Positions 32,633 to 41,899 of a DNA stretch of 64,000 nucleotides are shown here, in pieces. Within the stretch, counting starts at the first letter, position 1, and each line of letters opens with the position of its first letter. Made by a program: the position numbers and the translations under genes. The notes under the pieces were generated by a model, which was given only the letters and a program-made list of their open reading frames with translations, searched no databases and was not told the origin of the DNA. This DNA is from Inhella inkyongensis (GTDB taxonomy: Bacteria > Pseudomonadota > Gammaproteobacteria > Burkholderiales > Burkholderiaceae_C). The stretch is from NCBI RefSeq assembly GCF_005952805.1, contig NZ_CP040709.1, positions 2,666,001 through 2,730,000 of the forward strand. Direction: 5' to 3'.

Positions 32633-33775
32633 GTCCAGTTGCTGCAGGCTGCCGGCTCGCCCGTCTTCATGCAGATACAACCCGCTTTGGCGCAAGTCAC
32701 CCACCACCTGCCCACCCAGGCCATGCAGGGCGAAGGGTGAGGCCAAACGGGCCAGACTGAGCGCGCCCACACCCGCATCACTCAAACCCGTCATCCGGTT
32801 CAGCCCGTCCGCCCCCGGGCGCCACACGCCCAGCTGCTGCCAGGCGGGGTCGGCCTCGTCGACCCAGCCATTGCCGTCGGCATCCAGGGCCGCCAGCTCG
32901 GCAAAGCCATCCCCGCTTCGCGGGCCGAAAAGCTCCCGCCCGTCGGCCACTCGGCCATCCCGGTCCCGGTCAAAGACCAGCCAGGCACTGCCTGCGCCCA
33001 GCCCCGGCAAACTTTCCAACTCGCCGTCGGCGTTGAGATCGAACTCCCAACGCTGCCCCAGCAGGGCAGCGCTGGGGCCGTCGAAGTTCAACACCAAAGG
33101 ATCCTGGGGCGCGGCCAAGCGGAACTCGCGGTGTTCGATCTGCACCCGACTGAAGGAGAAGGACATCTCGAACTGCAACGCGCGCCCATCGGCGGTCTGC
33201 ACCCGCCCTTGGGTGGAGAACTGCAGTTGCTCAAACTCGATGCGCGTTTCCTCCACCTGCAAGGTGGTGCCCGCGGGCCAGGTCGGCGAGGGAGCCGGAC
33301 GGTTAGGCGTAGGTAGGGCCGCCTCGGTAGGCTGAGGCGCGGGCGCCGGCGACGCCTCAGGCAGCTCAGTCGGGGCGTCAGTGCGCAGGTCTGCGGCCTG
33401 CAGTCCGTCTCTCGGATCCGCCAATGCCTCCAGAGTCGGGGGCGGTCGTTCACCAAACACCCAGCGCAGCATGGCACTGAGCAGTTGCATGCGCGGGTCG
33501 TGACGCATCCGCTCGGCGGCATCGGCCATGGGGGACATGTGGGGGGCGCCGTTGCGTGCCACCGCTGGGGCAGCGGCCTGGGGGGGTGGGCTCGCGGCAA
33601 GGTTCTGCAACCCTTGGGCAGCTTGCCGCGCCTGCTCGCTGATGTCGGCCCGGGTCGGGCGCTCGGGCGCCAGGAATGCACTTGGCGGCCCCAGTTCGCG
33701 TCGCTCCACGCGCTCCAAGTGCTCCCACCGTCGATGCTGAGCCCTCTGGGTCAACTCCGATTCCATCACTCTCAT
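32621..33775 (-). CDS. calcium-binding-type (EF-hand-like Asp-rich) hypothetical protein
   Basis: A 384-aa protein without a signal peptide. The N-terminal half is low complexity (Pro/Ala). The C-terminal half has Asp-rich loops FDLNADGELESLPGLG, VFDRDRDGRVADGREL and LDADGNGWVDEADPAW, resembling EF-hand or dockerin loops, as in a family of unknown bacterial proteins. ATG 33775 is preceded by GGAGG with five-base spacing. It overlaps the LysR gene tail by 12 bp and is divergent from gluQ. Confidence 0.7.
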   Translation of the reverse strand: MRVMESELTQRAQHRRWEHLERVERRELGPPSAFLAPERPTRADISEQARQAAQGLQNLAASPPPQAAAPAVARNGAPHMSPMADAAERMRHDPRMQLLSAMLRWVFGERPPPTLEALADPRDGLQAADLRTDAPTELPEASPAPAPQPTEAALPTPNRPAPSPTWPAGTTLQVEETRIEFEQLQFSTQGRVQTADGRALQFEMSFSFSRVQIEHREFRLAAPQDPLVLNFDGPSAALLGQRWEFDLNADGELESLPGLGAGSAWLVFDRDRDGRVADGRELFGPRSGDGFAELAALDADGNGWVDEADPAWQQLGVWRPGADGLNRMTGLSDAGVGALSLARLASPFALHGLGGQVVGDLRQSGLYLHEDGRAGSLQQLDLRV

Positions 33776-33878
33776 GGCCGCCTCCATGATGCAGTTGTCG
33801 GCTCTTGGGTATCGGCGCCCGCTGCGCCTTCTTGAGCCGGAATAGCGAGGCAAAGCCCACGCTTCAAAATGCGCGCCC

Positions 33879-34757
33879 ATGTCTTGCATCGGTCGCTTTG
33901 CCCCCTCCCCCACCGGCCCCTTGCATGCCGGCTCGGTGCTGGCCGCCTTGGGTAGCTGGCTGGATGCGCGTGCGCACGGCGGGCGATGGCTGGTGCGTAT
34001 TGAGGACGTGGACGGCCCGCGCTGCCCCCCTGGCATGGACCGCGAGATCCTGCGCCAGCTCGACGTGCTGGGGCTGCGGCCGGATGCGCCGCCACAATGG
34101 CAATCCCAGCGCGGCGCGCTCTATGAGGCTGCACTTGCGCAACTCATCAGCGGCGGCGCGGCCTACCCTTGCGCCTGCACCCGCAAGGAGTTGGTCCTGG
34201 CGCAGCAGGCCCGCGACCGCCACGGTGACTTGCGCTACCCCGGCACCTGCCGGCCTGAAAACGGCGGACTGCGAGGCCGTGCGCCGCGCGCATGGCGGCT
34301 GCGCGTAACCCCCGGCGTGCTCCAGTGGCAGGACCGCCGCCTGGGGCCGCAGCAGCAAGACGTCGAACACACGGTGGGCGACTTCGTGCTCAAGCGCGCC
34401 GATGGCCTGTGGGCCTACCAGCTCGCCGTGGTGGTGGACGACGCCCAGCAGGGCATCAGTGATGTGGTGCGCGGCGCCGACCTGGCGGACAACACGCCAC
34501 GCCAGATTCAGCTGCAGCAAGCATTGGGACTGCCACGGCCGCGCTACCTGCACCTGCCCCTGGTGCTGGCCGAGGACGGGCAAAAGCTCTCCAAGCAAAA
34601 CGGTGCCGCACCGTTTGATGAGAGCCGCCCCCTGCTGACCCTCAAGACCGCCGCGCTTGCCCTGGGCCTGAAAGACCTGCCCGACACCGATCACGCCGCC
34701 GACTGGCTATGCGCCGCCACGCGCGCCTGGGCAAGCACGCACAATGCGCGCTTTTGA
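33879..34757 (+). CDS. gluQ: glutamyl-queuosine tRNA(Asp) synthetase
   Basis: A 292-aa paralog of the glutamyl-tRNA synthetase catalytic domain that attaches Glu to queuosine-34 of tRNA(Asp). The HIGH-like motif is in [13 protein letters not shown], the zinc-type cysteines are in CACTRKEL and YPGTC, and the KMSKS-like motif is KLSKQN near residue 233. It lacks an anticodon-binding domain, as expected. Confidence 0.93.
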   Translation: MSCIGRFAPSPTGPLHAGSVLAALGSWLDARAHGGRWLVRIEDVDGPRCPPGMDREILRQLDVLGLRPDAPPQWQSQRGALYEAALAQLISGGAAYPCACTRKELVLAQQARDRHGDLRYPGTCRPENGGLRGRAPRAWRLRVTPGVLQWQDRRLGPQQQDVEHTVGDFVLKRADGLWAYQLAVVVDDAQQGISDVVRGADLADNTPRQIQLQQALGLPRPRYLHLPLVLAEDGQKLSKQNGAAPFDESRPLLTLKTAALALGLKDLPDTDHAADWLCAATRAWASTHNARF

Positions 34758-34776
34758 ATTTTTCCGGGACACCACC

Positions 34777-35499
34777 ATGCAAACCCTCGCCAGCGGCCTG
34801 CAAATCGAAGACACCCAAACCGGCGAAGGCGCCGAGGCCAAGGCCGGCTGCCAGGTCTCGGTGCACTACACCGGCTGGCTGTGGAAGGACGGCGCCAAGG
34901 GCGCCAAGTTCGACTCCAGCCGCGACCGCAACGAGCCCTTCGAGTTCGAACTGGACGGCGGCATGGTCATTCGCGGCTGGGATGAAGGCGTGCAGGGCAT
35001 GAAGGTCGGCGGCAGCCGCACCCTCCTGATCCCGCCCCAGCTCGGCTACGGCGCACGCGGTGCCGGCGGCGTGATCCCGCCCAATGCCACGCTGGTGTTC
35101 GAAGTGCAGTTGCTGGCCGTCAGCGGCGGCCCCGAGGTGCTGGACCTGCCCCTGCAGACCACCGCCAGCGGCCTGCAATTCCACGACAGCGTGGAGGGCA
35201 GCGGCGCCACCGCCCAGGCCGGCCGCACCGTGCGCGTGCACTACACCGGCTGGCTCTACAAGAACGGCGCCAAGGGCAAGAAGTTCGACAGCAGCAAGGA
35301 CCGCGGCCAGCCCTTCCACTTCAACCTGGGCGGCGGTGAGGTCATTCGCGGCTGGGACGAAGGCGTGCAGGGCATGAAGGAAGGCGGCACCCGCGTGCTG
35401 ATCATCCCGGCCGAGCTGGGCTATGGCGCCCGCGGCGCCGGCGGCGTGATTCCGCCCAACGCCACCTTGTGCTTTGAGGTGGAGCTGATCAAGGCCTAA
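34777..35499 (+). CDS. tandem-domain FKBP-type peptidylprolyl isomerase
   Basis: A 240-aa cytoplasmic protein made of two FKBP domains of about 115 residues each. Both contain VHYTGWL, FDSS, VIRGWDEGVQGMK and LGYGARGAGGVIPPNATL, so it arose by an internal duplication. Most bacterial homologs have one domain. The chosen ATG at 34777 follows gluQ closely. Confidence 0.92.
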   Translation: MQTLASGLQIEDTQTGEGAEAKAGCQVSVHYTGWLWKDGAKGAKFDSSRDRNEPFEFELDGGMVIRGWDEGVQGMKVGGSRTLLIPPQLGYGARGAGGVIPPNATLVFEVQLLAVSGGPEVLDLPLQTTASGLQFHDSVEGSGATAQAGRTVRVHYTGWLYKNGAKGKKFDSSKDRGQPFHFNLGGGEVIRGWDEGVQGMKEGGTRVLIIPAELGYGARGAGGVIPPNATLCFEVELIKA

Positions 35500-36186
35500 T
35501 CAGGCTGCCGAATCCAACACAAACTGCTGAATCCACTGCCACCACGGCTCCCAAGCCGGGGTACACAGCCCCACCAGCAGCAGCAGATTGAGGGCCACCA
35601 TGGCCCAGGTCCAACGCAGGAAGCTGGGCTTGGCGGTCTTGTGGCGAAAAATGTGCTGGCCCAGCAGGGCGCCGGGCCAGCCGCCCATCAGGGCAATCAG
35701 GTGCAGCGAGGTCTCGGCCACCCGGGCGGTGCCGCGTTTGGCGGCCCATTTGTCCAGCCCATAAACGACAAATAGCGCCATCGACAGGGCGCTATAGAGC
35801 ATGGGCACGGGTTTGGCCAGGGGCCAGGCCAGATGGATGGCACCCAACAGCAGGGCAAACACCGGAATGATCAGCAGACGCTGGCTGGAGAGCTGGCGCG
35901 ACTGCTGTTCGGGGCTTCCTGAGCGCGCGGTCGGCGACCGTGGCACGCGTTCCACCGGCGGTGGGCGCAAGGTGTGCACCTGCGTGGCGCGGGGTGCTTC
36001 GCGCGGGCCGGCCCGCGTGAAACGCACCGGCTCGTTGAGAGCCGGTGCGGTAAAGCGCAGCCGGCCGGCCAGATCGACGCGACGCAGCAGCAGCCGTGGC
36101 CCGCCAGCCTCGGGCTGGACAAAGCCCAAGCCTTTGGCGGCGTCCCATTGCGAGACGCGACCCCGCTCCTGCGGCGCTGCGCCCAA
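35500..36186 (-). CDS. cold-shock domain and DUF1294 membrane fusion protein
   Basis: A 228-aa protein. Residues 8-65 resemble a degenerate cold-shock domain (GRVSQWDAAKGLGFVQPEAG). After a linker, the C terminus has four helices and the DUF1294 core VVYGLDKWAAKRGTARVAE and GGWPGALLGQHIFRHKTAK. The fusion is known in proteobacteria. It starts with TTG seven bases after the helicase stop and may be cotranscribed with it. Confidence 0.85.
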   Translation of the reverse strand: MGAAPQERGRVSQWDAAKGLGFVQPEAGGPRLLLRRVDLAGRLRFTAPALNEPVRFTRAGPREAPRATQVHTLRPPPVERVPRSPTARSGSPEQQSRQLSSQRLLIIPVFALLLGAIHLAWPLAKPVPMLYSALSMALFVVYGLDKWAAKRGTARVAETSLHLIALMGGWPGALLGQHIFRHKTAKPSFLRWTWAMVALNLLLLVGLCTPAWEPWWQWIQQFVLDSAA

Positions 36187-36193
36187 GACCTAC

Positions 36194-38047
36194 TTACTCT
36201 TCGTTGCGACGCGGCTTGCCAAAGCCACCGCGCGGGGCGCCACGGTCTTCCCAGGCGCGCTCGGCTTGCGGGCGCTCACCACCGAAGGGCTTGCGGTCAC
36301 CGAACTGCGGACGGTCGCCACCGAAGGGCTTGCGGTCGCCGAACTGCGGACGGTCGCCACCGAAGGGCTTGCGATCGCCGAACTGGGGACGATCACCACC
36401 GAAGGGCTTGCGGTCGCCGAACTGGGGACGGTCGCCACCGAAAGGCTTGCGGTCACCGAACTGGGGACGATCACCACCGAAAGGCTTGCGGTCGCCGAAC
36501 TGGGGACGATCACCACCTTCGTGGAACGGACGGCCTTGGCCGGCAAAGGGCTTGCGGTCACCGAACTGCGGACGGTCGCCGCCTTCGTGGAACGGACGGC
36601 CTTGGCCGGCAAAGGGCTTGCGGTCGCCGAATTGGGGACGATCACCACCGTAGGGCTTGCGATCGCCAAAGGCCGGACGGTCACCACCGTAGGGCTTGCG
36701 CTCGCCCCACTGCGGACGGTCGCCACCATAGGGCTTGCGATCACCCCACTGCGGACGCTCGCCACCGTCGAACTCGCGGCGCGGACGCTCACTGAAGATC
36801 ACCGGATCGGGCTTCTTCGGCTCCAGGCCTTCGATGCGATGCGCGACCAGGGCTTCCTTGGTGTAAGCCTGCAGACGGCGCAGACGCGGCAGGTCCTCGC
36901 GCATGGCGATGGTGACGGCCAGGCCCGAGCGACCGGCGCGGCCGGTGCGACCAATTCGGTGCACATAGTCCTCGGCCTTCATCGGCAGGCCGATGTTGAT
37001 CACATGGCTGATGGTGGGCACGTCGATGCCGCGCGCGGCCACATCGGTGGCCACCAGCACGCGCAGTTCGCGGCGGCGCAGGCCCTGCAAGGTGCGGTTG
37101 CGCTTGCCCTGCGGCATGCCACCGTGAAGAGCCGCCACGGCATGGCCCAACTCGGCCAGCTGACCGGCCATCTGCTCGGCCTCGATTTGAGTGCCGGCAA
37201 ACACCACGGCCTGGTCCACGCTGGCATCGGCCAGCAGGTGCTCCAGCAACGCATGGCGATGGTGCGGGTGATCGGCCCAGTGCAGGCGCTGCTCGATCTG
37301 CGCCTTTTGCTCCGGGGCGCTGGCCACATCGATGCGCTGCGGGTTGTTCAGCAGCTCACGGGCCAGGCCACCGACGCGGCCGTCAAAGGTGGCGCTGAAC
37401 ATCAGGGTCTGACGCGGCTTGGGCAGCATCGCGGCGATGGCCTCGATGTCCTCGATGAAACCCAGATCCAGCATACGGTCGGCTTCGTCCAGCACCAGGG
37501 TCTTGATCTCGGTGAGCATGGCCGGGCTGGTGTTGGCGATGTCCAGCAAGCGACCGGGGGTGGCGATCACGATGTCGGCACCCAGACGCAAACGCTGCAG
37601 TTGGGCCTGATAGGGCATACCGCCAACGATGGTGCAAACCGAGAAGCCCGGGATGTTGCGGCCCAGCTGAATCGCAGCCTGGGCCACCTGTTGAGCGAGT
37701 TCGCGGGTCGGGGCCAGAACGAGGCCGATGGGGTTGACCGCCGGACCACGGGCCGCGCCGCGCGGGGCCCGCGGGGGGCGCTGGTTGCGGCCTGCGTGGA
37801 AGCTGCGACCGGGCATGGGCGCGGGCACCAACTCGGGGTGCTCGGCACGGCGCGTCAGCACTTGGGTCAGCATGGGCAGCAGGAAGGCGGCAGTCTTGCC
37901 ACTGCCGGTACGGCTGGAGACCATCAGGTCGGCGCCGGCCATGCCCTGCGGCACGGCTTGGGCCTGAACGGCGGTGGCTTCGGTGTAGCCGGCTTCTTGC
38001 ACGGCGGCCAACAGTTGCTCGGCCAGACCCAGGGATTCAAAAGACAT
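36194..38047 (-). CDS. DEAD-box RNA helicase with repeat tail (RhlE-like)
   Basis: A 617-aa ATP-dependent RNA helicase. Motifs: Q-motif region MSFESLGLAEQLLAAV, SRTGSGKTAAFLLP, APTRELAQQ, DEADRMLDLGF, FSATF, ATDVAARGIDVP and HRIGRTGRAG. The C-terminal tail of about 190 residues is 11 near-identical units of GGDRPQFGDRKPF plus two AGQGRPFHE spacers and an Arg/Gly-rich end; such tails bind RNA. The chosen ATG is 38047. A role in ribosome assembly or cold growth is inferred. Confidence 0.93.
   Translation of the reverse strand: MSFESLGLAEQLLAAVQEAGYTEATAVQAQAVPQGMAGADLMVSSRTGSGKTAAFLLPMLTQVLTRRAEHPELVPAPMPGRSFHAGRNQRPPRAPRGAARGPAVNPIGLVLAPTRELAQQVAQAAIQLGRNIPGFSVCTIVGGMPYQAQLQRLRLGADIVIATPGRLLDIANTSPAMLTEIKTLVLDEADRMLDLGFIEDIEAIAAMLPKPRQTLMFSATFDGRVGGLARELLNNPQRIDVASAPEQKAQIEQRLHWADHPHHRHALLEHLLADASVDQAVVFAGTQIEAEQMAGQLAELGHAVAALHGGMPQGKRNRTLQGLRRRELRVLVATDVAARGIDVPTISHVINIGLPMKAEDYVHRIGRTGRAGRSGLAVTIAMREDLPRLRRLQAYTKEALVAHRIEGLEPKKPDPVIFSERPRREFDGGERPQWGDRKPYGGDRPQWGERKPYGGDRPAFGDRKPYGGDRPQFGDRKPFAGQGRPFHEGGDRPQFGDRKPFAGQGRPFHEGGDRPQFGDRKPFGGDRPQFGDRKPFGGDRPQFGDRKPFGGDRPQFGDRKPFGGDRPQFGDRKPFGGDRPQFGDRKPFGGERPQAERAWEDRGAPRGGFGKPRRNEE
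36284..36766. repeat. 39-bp tandem repeat array in the helicase gene
   Basis: Eleven in-frame 39-bp units, with two 27-bp spacers, encode the GGDRPQFGDRKPF tail. The six units at the low-coordinate end are identical at protein level, which suggests recent expansion and likely copy-number variation between strains. Confidence 0.9.
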
Positions 38048-38400
38048 CGTGAACTTTCTCTGACAACACAGCGCCGCACCGGCCTCCATGGTCGGTGGGT
38101 GCTTGGGCTCGGCCTCGGCCGCCCCGAACAGGTCGCTGAAGACTCCGGCAGTCCGAACCGCGGTTGAACCCGCTTCCGGTCGGTTATTGCCTGGTGCGAC
38201 GGCATCGCCGCCGACCATGGACCTGCGCAGCAGGCAGACCGCAAAAACGCGATCTAGGAGGAGTCAGAGGAGATGAACGATCTGCGCCGCGGGACATCCC
38301 GTCCGACGCAAGGGCGCGACTGTAGCACTGGCGTTAACCCGGATGGCGTTCTTTTTTAGGGCCGGCGACTCAAGTGCGCACAAATTCTCGATGCCTGCCC
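38048..38400 (-). promoter_or_regulatory. long leader region of the RNA helicase with long-range stem
   Basis: These 353 bases between the helicase and the TRIC-type channel hold no supported gene. CCATGGTCGG (38086-38095) and CCGACCATGG (38211-38220) form a perfect 10-bp stem around about 115 nt, extendable inward by three pairs including one wobble. A structured 5' leader that controls helicase expression is plausible; the promoter is not clear. Confidence 0.45.
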
Positions 38401-39027
38401 TCAATCCACCCGCCAGGCGGGCAATTGCCAGTCCCGCCACAGGGCCAGCGCACGCAGCAGGGTCGCCAAGCCGGCCCCCAGCAGCAGGCCCAGCCACTGC
38501 GGCGCCGCCAGCACTTGAGCACCCACCACCACCCAGGCTCCGGCGAAGGAACACACGGCGTAGGGGCGGTGATCGTGAAAGGCACGCGGGATCTCGTTGC
38601 AAACGATGTCGCGCAGCACGCCGCCAAACACCGCCGTGATCACACCCATCAGCACCGCCACGATGGCCGGCAGGCCCTGGGCCAAGGCCAGCTCGGTACC
38701 ACCCGCCGTGAACAGACCCAGCCCCAGCGCGTCAGGCCACTGCACGGCACGCTCGGTGAGCGCCAGATGGCGTGCCCGCAGGCTCAGCATCGCCAACACG
38801 CACAGCGCCAGCAAGGCCCACAACCAGTGCGCATGCTCGACCCAGAAGAAGGGCCGGCGGTCCAGCAACACATCACGCAAGGTGCCGCCACCAAAGGCCG
38901 CCAGGCCGGCCACCACGCACACCCCCACGGCGTCCAGGCGCTTGCGGGCCGCCTCGATCAGACCGGAGAGCGCAAAAGCCAGGGTGGCCAGCGCCTCGAC
39001 GCCGGTCAGCCAGGCCGATGAGGACAT
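38401..39027 (-). CDS. TRIC / UPF0126 family cation-channel-like membrane protein
   Basis: A 208-aa protein of two repeated halves, each with three or so helices and a glycine-rich motif: VVAGLAAFGGGTLRDVLL and VITAVFGGVLRDIVCNEIPR. This is the UPF0126 (YicG-like) family related to trimeric intracellular cation channels. ATG 39027 overlaps the upstream stop as ATGA. Confidence 0.92.
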   Translation of the reverse strand: MSSSAWLTGVEALATLAFALSGLIEAARKRLDAVGVCVVAGLAAFGGGTLRDVLLDRRPFFWVEHAHWLWALLALCVLAMLSLRARHLALTERAVQWPDALGLGLFTAGGTELALAQGLPAIVAVLMGVITAVFGGVLRDIVCNEIPRAFHDHRPYAVCSFAGAWVVVGAQVLAAPQWLGLLLGAGLATLLRALALWRDWQLPAWRVD

Positions 39028-39389
39028 CAATGCCACTGCAGGGCCCGTTGCGGCAGCCGGGCGCGCAGGGCCAGAGGCCAGCGGGGGTCCGACAAGGCGC
39101 CCACCGCCGCGCCCACACGCCAGCCCGGCAGGGCTGCGCTGCACTGAGCCAGCAGTTCAGCACCGGCCAAGGGGGAGCCCAGGAACAACGTCAGCTCGGC
39201 GCCCTGCGCGGCACCCAAGTCAACCTGGCGTGCCAACAGGTCCAGCAAGGCCTGCAAGGCGGCGGCCGGAGAGCGCGCAGGCAGTTCCGGGCCTTCTGCC
39301 GGGGTCAGGGTCAAGGTCAGCATGCCGGCACCGCGCCGATCAAACAGGCGCGCGCGGCCATCACTGAGCAGGGCATCGGATTGAGGCAT
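39027..39389 (-). CDS. hypothetical protein
   Basis: A 120-aa protein starting at ATG 39389 (MPQSDALLSDGRARLFDRRG). It is soluble, with LTLTLTPAEG strands and a Leu/Ala-rich helix (AALQALLDLLARQVDLGAAQ). The family is not recognised. It is coupled to the channel gene by ATGA, and the 62-bp gap upstream contains an inverted repeat. Confidence 0.6.
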   Translation of the reverse strand: MPQSDALLSDGRARLFDRRGAGMLTLTLTPAEGPELPARSPAAALQALLDLLARQVDLGAAQGAELTLFLGSPLAGAELLAQCSAALPGWRVGAAVGALSDPRWPLALRARLPQRALQWH

Positions 39390-39399
39390 GGCTGTTCTC

Positions 39400-39441
39400 C
39401 AAACAGAAATTACGTTCAGTATATCGAACTTGTTCTGTTTG
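39400..39441. repeat. inverted repeat upstream of the 120-aa gene
   Basis: CAAACAGAA (39400-39408) and TTCTGTTTG (39433-39441) are perfect 9-bp inverted copies 24 bp apart in an unusually AT-rich spacer that also holds GAACTTGTTC (39426-39435). It could be an operator or a hairpin after pabBC. Confidence 0.5.
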
Positions 39442-39451
39442 TCGAATGTGT

Positions 39452-41278
39452 TCATTGAAATTTGACCGCGTCCAACCAGCCGCGCAACCCGTTGAACCAA
39501 GCCAGGCCTTCAGCACGCTGCCAGTCGGCCAGGGTCAGCGGGGCCTCGCGCACACGGCCCTGGGCCAACCAGTGCTCACGCCCCACCCCGGCCAGCAAGC
39601 CGGCTTCGGCCCGTGGAGTCCACCACTGCCCATCCAGCAGCAGCGCCAGATTGCCGAAGCAGCCCTCCGTCAGTTCACCCGCCTGATTGAAAAGCACCAA
39701 GTCCCAGGCCCCCGCCGGTTTGTCCGCGGCGAACGAGTCATAGGCCTCGCGACGACTGGTTTTGTGCGTGATGAATTCGGCCGCCACGCCGCCTGTATCC
39801 AGTGCGCGCATGGCCAGGGCCAGACGCACCGGCTGCGCCACGTCCTGCAAGGGCTCGATGCGCGTGCTGAATCGACCACTGCGGGCCAGACTGAGCCGCA
39901 CCCGCCAACAGCCATGTCCCAAGGCTTGGGCCTGGCGGTCCAACTCCGCCAATGCCGCCTCGCCATCCCAGTGCAGGCCGAAGTGGCGGGCGCAGCGCGC
40001 CATGCGGCGCAAGTGCGCACCGCGCAGGGGGTAATGGCCGGCCTCCAGGCGCAGGGTCTCCACGGCCTCGATGGGGGCGCGCGCGCGCTCCAGGAAGCGA
40101 GCCTTGGCCCGCCACTCGGCCAATTCGGCCGCAGGCTCGGAATCCAAAGTGATGCCGCTGCCCACGCCCGCTTGCAGGCTGCCGTCGTTGCGAACCTCGA
40201 CCGTACGAATGGGCACGTTGAAGGTGCAGGCCCCGCCCGGCTGGATGAGCCCCAAAGCACCGCAGTACCAGGAGCGGGGCGCGGCTTCCAGCTCGCGGAT
40301 CAACTGCATAGCCTGGCGCTTGGGCGCCCCGGTCACCGAGCCGCAGGGAAACAACGCCGCAAACAGCTCTGACAACGCAGCCTGAGGTCGGGTGAGCGCT
40401 GTCACGGTGCTGGTCATTTGCCAGACCGTGGGCAACTCATGCAACTCAAACAGGCGCGGCACCCGCACGCTGCCGGTCTGCGCCACCCGGCCCAGGTCGT
40501 TGCGCAGCAGGTCCACGATCATCAGGTTCTCAGCCCGTTCCTTTTCGCTGGTGCGCAAATAGGCTTGGGCCGCCTCGTCACCGGCACGGTCCACGCCACG
40601 CGCCGCCGTGCCCTTCATGGGCTGGGCTGCCAGCAGCCAGGTCTTGGGATGCTCGGGCAGCGCTCGCCAATCAAAGAACAGCTCGGGGGAGACGCTGGCC
40701 ACACCGCCCTCTTGACTCTCACCCGCGCCCATCTGTTGCAGGTAGAGCGAGAAGCCACCGGGCTGGGCCGCATGCAAGGCAAAGAACAGCTCTGCCAGAT
40801 CGACACCGGGCACCAAGGTGCTGGCCAAGCGGGTGGTCAGGTTGATCTGATAGCAATCACCGCGCCGAATGGCCTCGCGCACGGCCTCGACGCTTGCGGC
40901 ATCTTGCTCCGGCTCATGCAGGTTCTGGCGCCAGGGCTGAGAGCGCAGTCGCTCCGGTCCGGCCTCCGCCGGCCAGGCCTGCGGCGCACTCTCAAAGACC
41001 GCAAAAGCCGCCAGCAGGCCCTCGCAGGGCAAGCCACCCAGATTGGGATCCAGGGCGGCTGCAGCTTCGTAGCGCAAACCGCCCAACACCCAAGCCCCTT
41101 GCTGGGCCTGGGCATGCGCGGCATCAATCACCGCCAGCAGTTCATCGGCACGCCGCGCCAGCAGCCACTGTGCGGGCGGATCGAACCAGGCGCCACGCAG
41201 GCGTTCACCGTCTTCGCGCGCCAGCGGATGGCGCGGGAAGTCAAACGCCGCAAACGGACGTTGAGTCGCTGCGCTCAA
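39452..41278 (-). CDS. pabB: aminodeoxychorismate synthase / lyase fusion
   Basis: A 608-aa fusion for p-aminobenzoate synthesis (folate). Residues about 1-370 are component I (PabB): [45 protein letters not shown] and [12 protein letters not shown]. Residues about 390-608 are a PabC-like PLP lyase part ([24 protein letters not shown]). The fusion is common in Burkholderiales. Its start overlaps the orn stop as ATGA. Confidence 0.93.
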   Translation of the reverse strand: MSAATQRPFAAFDFPRHPLAREDGERLRGAWFDPPAQWLLARRADELLAVIDAAHAQAQQGAWVLGGLRYEAAAALDPNLGGLPCEGLLAAFAVFESAPQAWPAEAGPERLRSQPWRQNLHEPEQDAASVEAVREAIRRGDCYQINLTTRLASTLVPGVDLAELFFALHAAQPGGFSLYLQQMGAGESQEGGVASVSPELFFDWRALPEHPKTWLLAAQPMKGTAARGVDRAGDEAAQAYLRTSEKERAENLMIVDLLRNDLGRVAQTGSVRVPRLFELHELPTVWQMTSTVTALTRPQAALSELFAALFPCGSVTGAPKRQAMQLIRELEAAPRSWYCGALGLIQPGGACTFNVPIRTVEVRNDGSLQAGVGSGITLDSEPAAELAEWRAKARFLERARAPIEAVETLRLEAGHYPLRGAHLRRMARCARHFGLHWDGEAALAELDRQAQALGHGCWRVRLSLARSGRFSTRIEPLQDVAQPVRLALAMRALDTGGVAAEFITHKTSRREAYDSFAADKPAGAWDLVLFNQAGELTEGCFGNLALLLDGQWWTPRAEAGLLAGVGREHWLAQGRVREAPLTLADWQRAEGLAWFNGLRGWLDAVKFQ

Positions 41279-41829
41279 GCCAGGTTCAGGAACTGCGCCC
41301 GGTAGTGGATCAGCTCATCCACCGACTCATGGATGTCGGCCAGTGCGGTGTGGGCCTGGGCCTTCTTCACGCCCTCCAGCACGGCAGGCTTCCAGCGCCG
41401 CGCCAATTCTTTGAGCGTGGAGACATCCAGGTTGCGGTAATGGAAGAAGGCTTCGAGATCGGGCATGTAGTTCACCAGGAAGCGGCGGTCCTGGCAGACC
41501 GTGTTGCCGCACATGGGGCTCTTGCCCTTGCCGACGTACTGCTGCAGAAACTCGATGGTGGCCTTGGCGGCGGCGGCCTCATCCACGGTGGAGGCCTTGA
41601 CCCGATCGATCAGGCCGCTCTTGCCATGGGTTCCCTTGTTCCAGGCGTCCATCCCATCCAGCACGGCATCGCTTTGGTGGATGGCGAAGACCGGCCCTTC
41701 CACCCGGATCGAAAGATCGGGATTGGTGACGATCACCGCCACTTCGATGATGCGATCCTTGTTGGGCTCCAGACCGGTCATCTCGCAGTCGATCCAGATC
41801 AGGTTGTTGTCGTTGCGCTCTAAGCTCAT
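41275..41829 (-). CDS. orn: oligoribonuclease
   Basis: A 184-aa DEDDh 3'-5' exonuclease that degrades short RNAs and pGpG. Motifs: [20 protein letters not shown] (ExoI), [20 protein letters not shown] (ExoII), [14 protein letters not shown] (ExoIII with His). It begins at ATG 41829, 70 bp from the divergent M48 protease gene. Confidence 0.96.
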   Translation of the reverse strand: MSLERNDNNLIWIDCEMTGLEPNKDRIIEVAVIVTNPDLSIRVEGPVFAIHQSDAVLDGMDAWNKGTHGKSGLIDRVKASTVDEAAAAKATIEFLQQYVGKGKSPMCGNTVCQDRRFLVNYMPDLEAFFHYRNLDVSTLKELARRWKPAVLEGVKKAQAHTALADIHESVDELIHYRAQFLNLA

Positions 41830-41899
41830 GGCAGTGGCTCTTGATGAAGTGAGCGGATTGTGCCCACCTACACTGTCCGCCCTCTCGCCGCCGCTCCCA

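Noticed and set aside
35801..38167. Very long plus-strand open frame (788 codons) opposite the helicase
   Set aside because: It mirrors the GC-rich helicase codons and its tandem repeat; the helicase motifs on the minus strand are unambiguous.
38272..38359. Short plus-strand ORF with a good Shine-Dalgarno in the helicase leader
   Set aside because: No promoter, very short, no recognisable peptide; probably chance.
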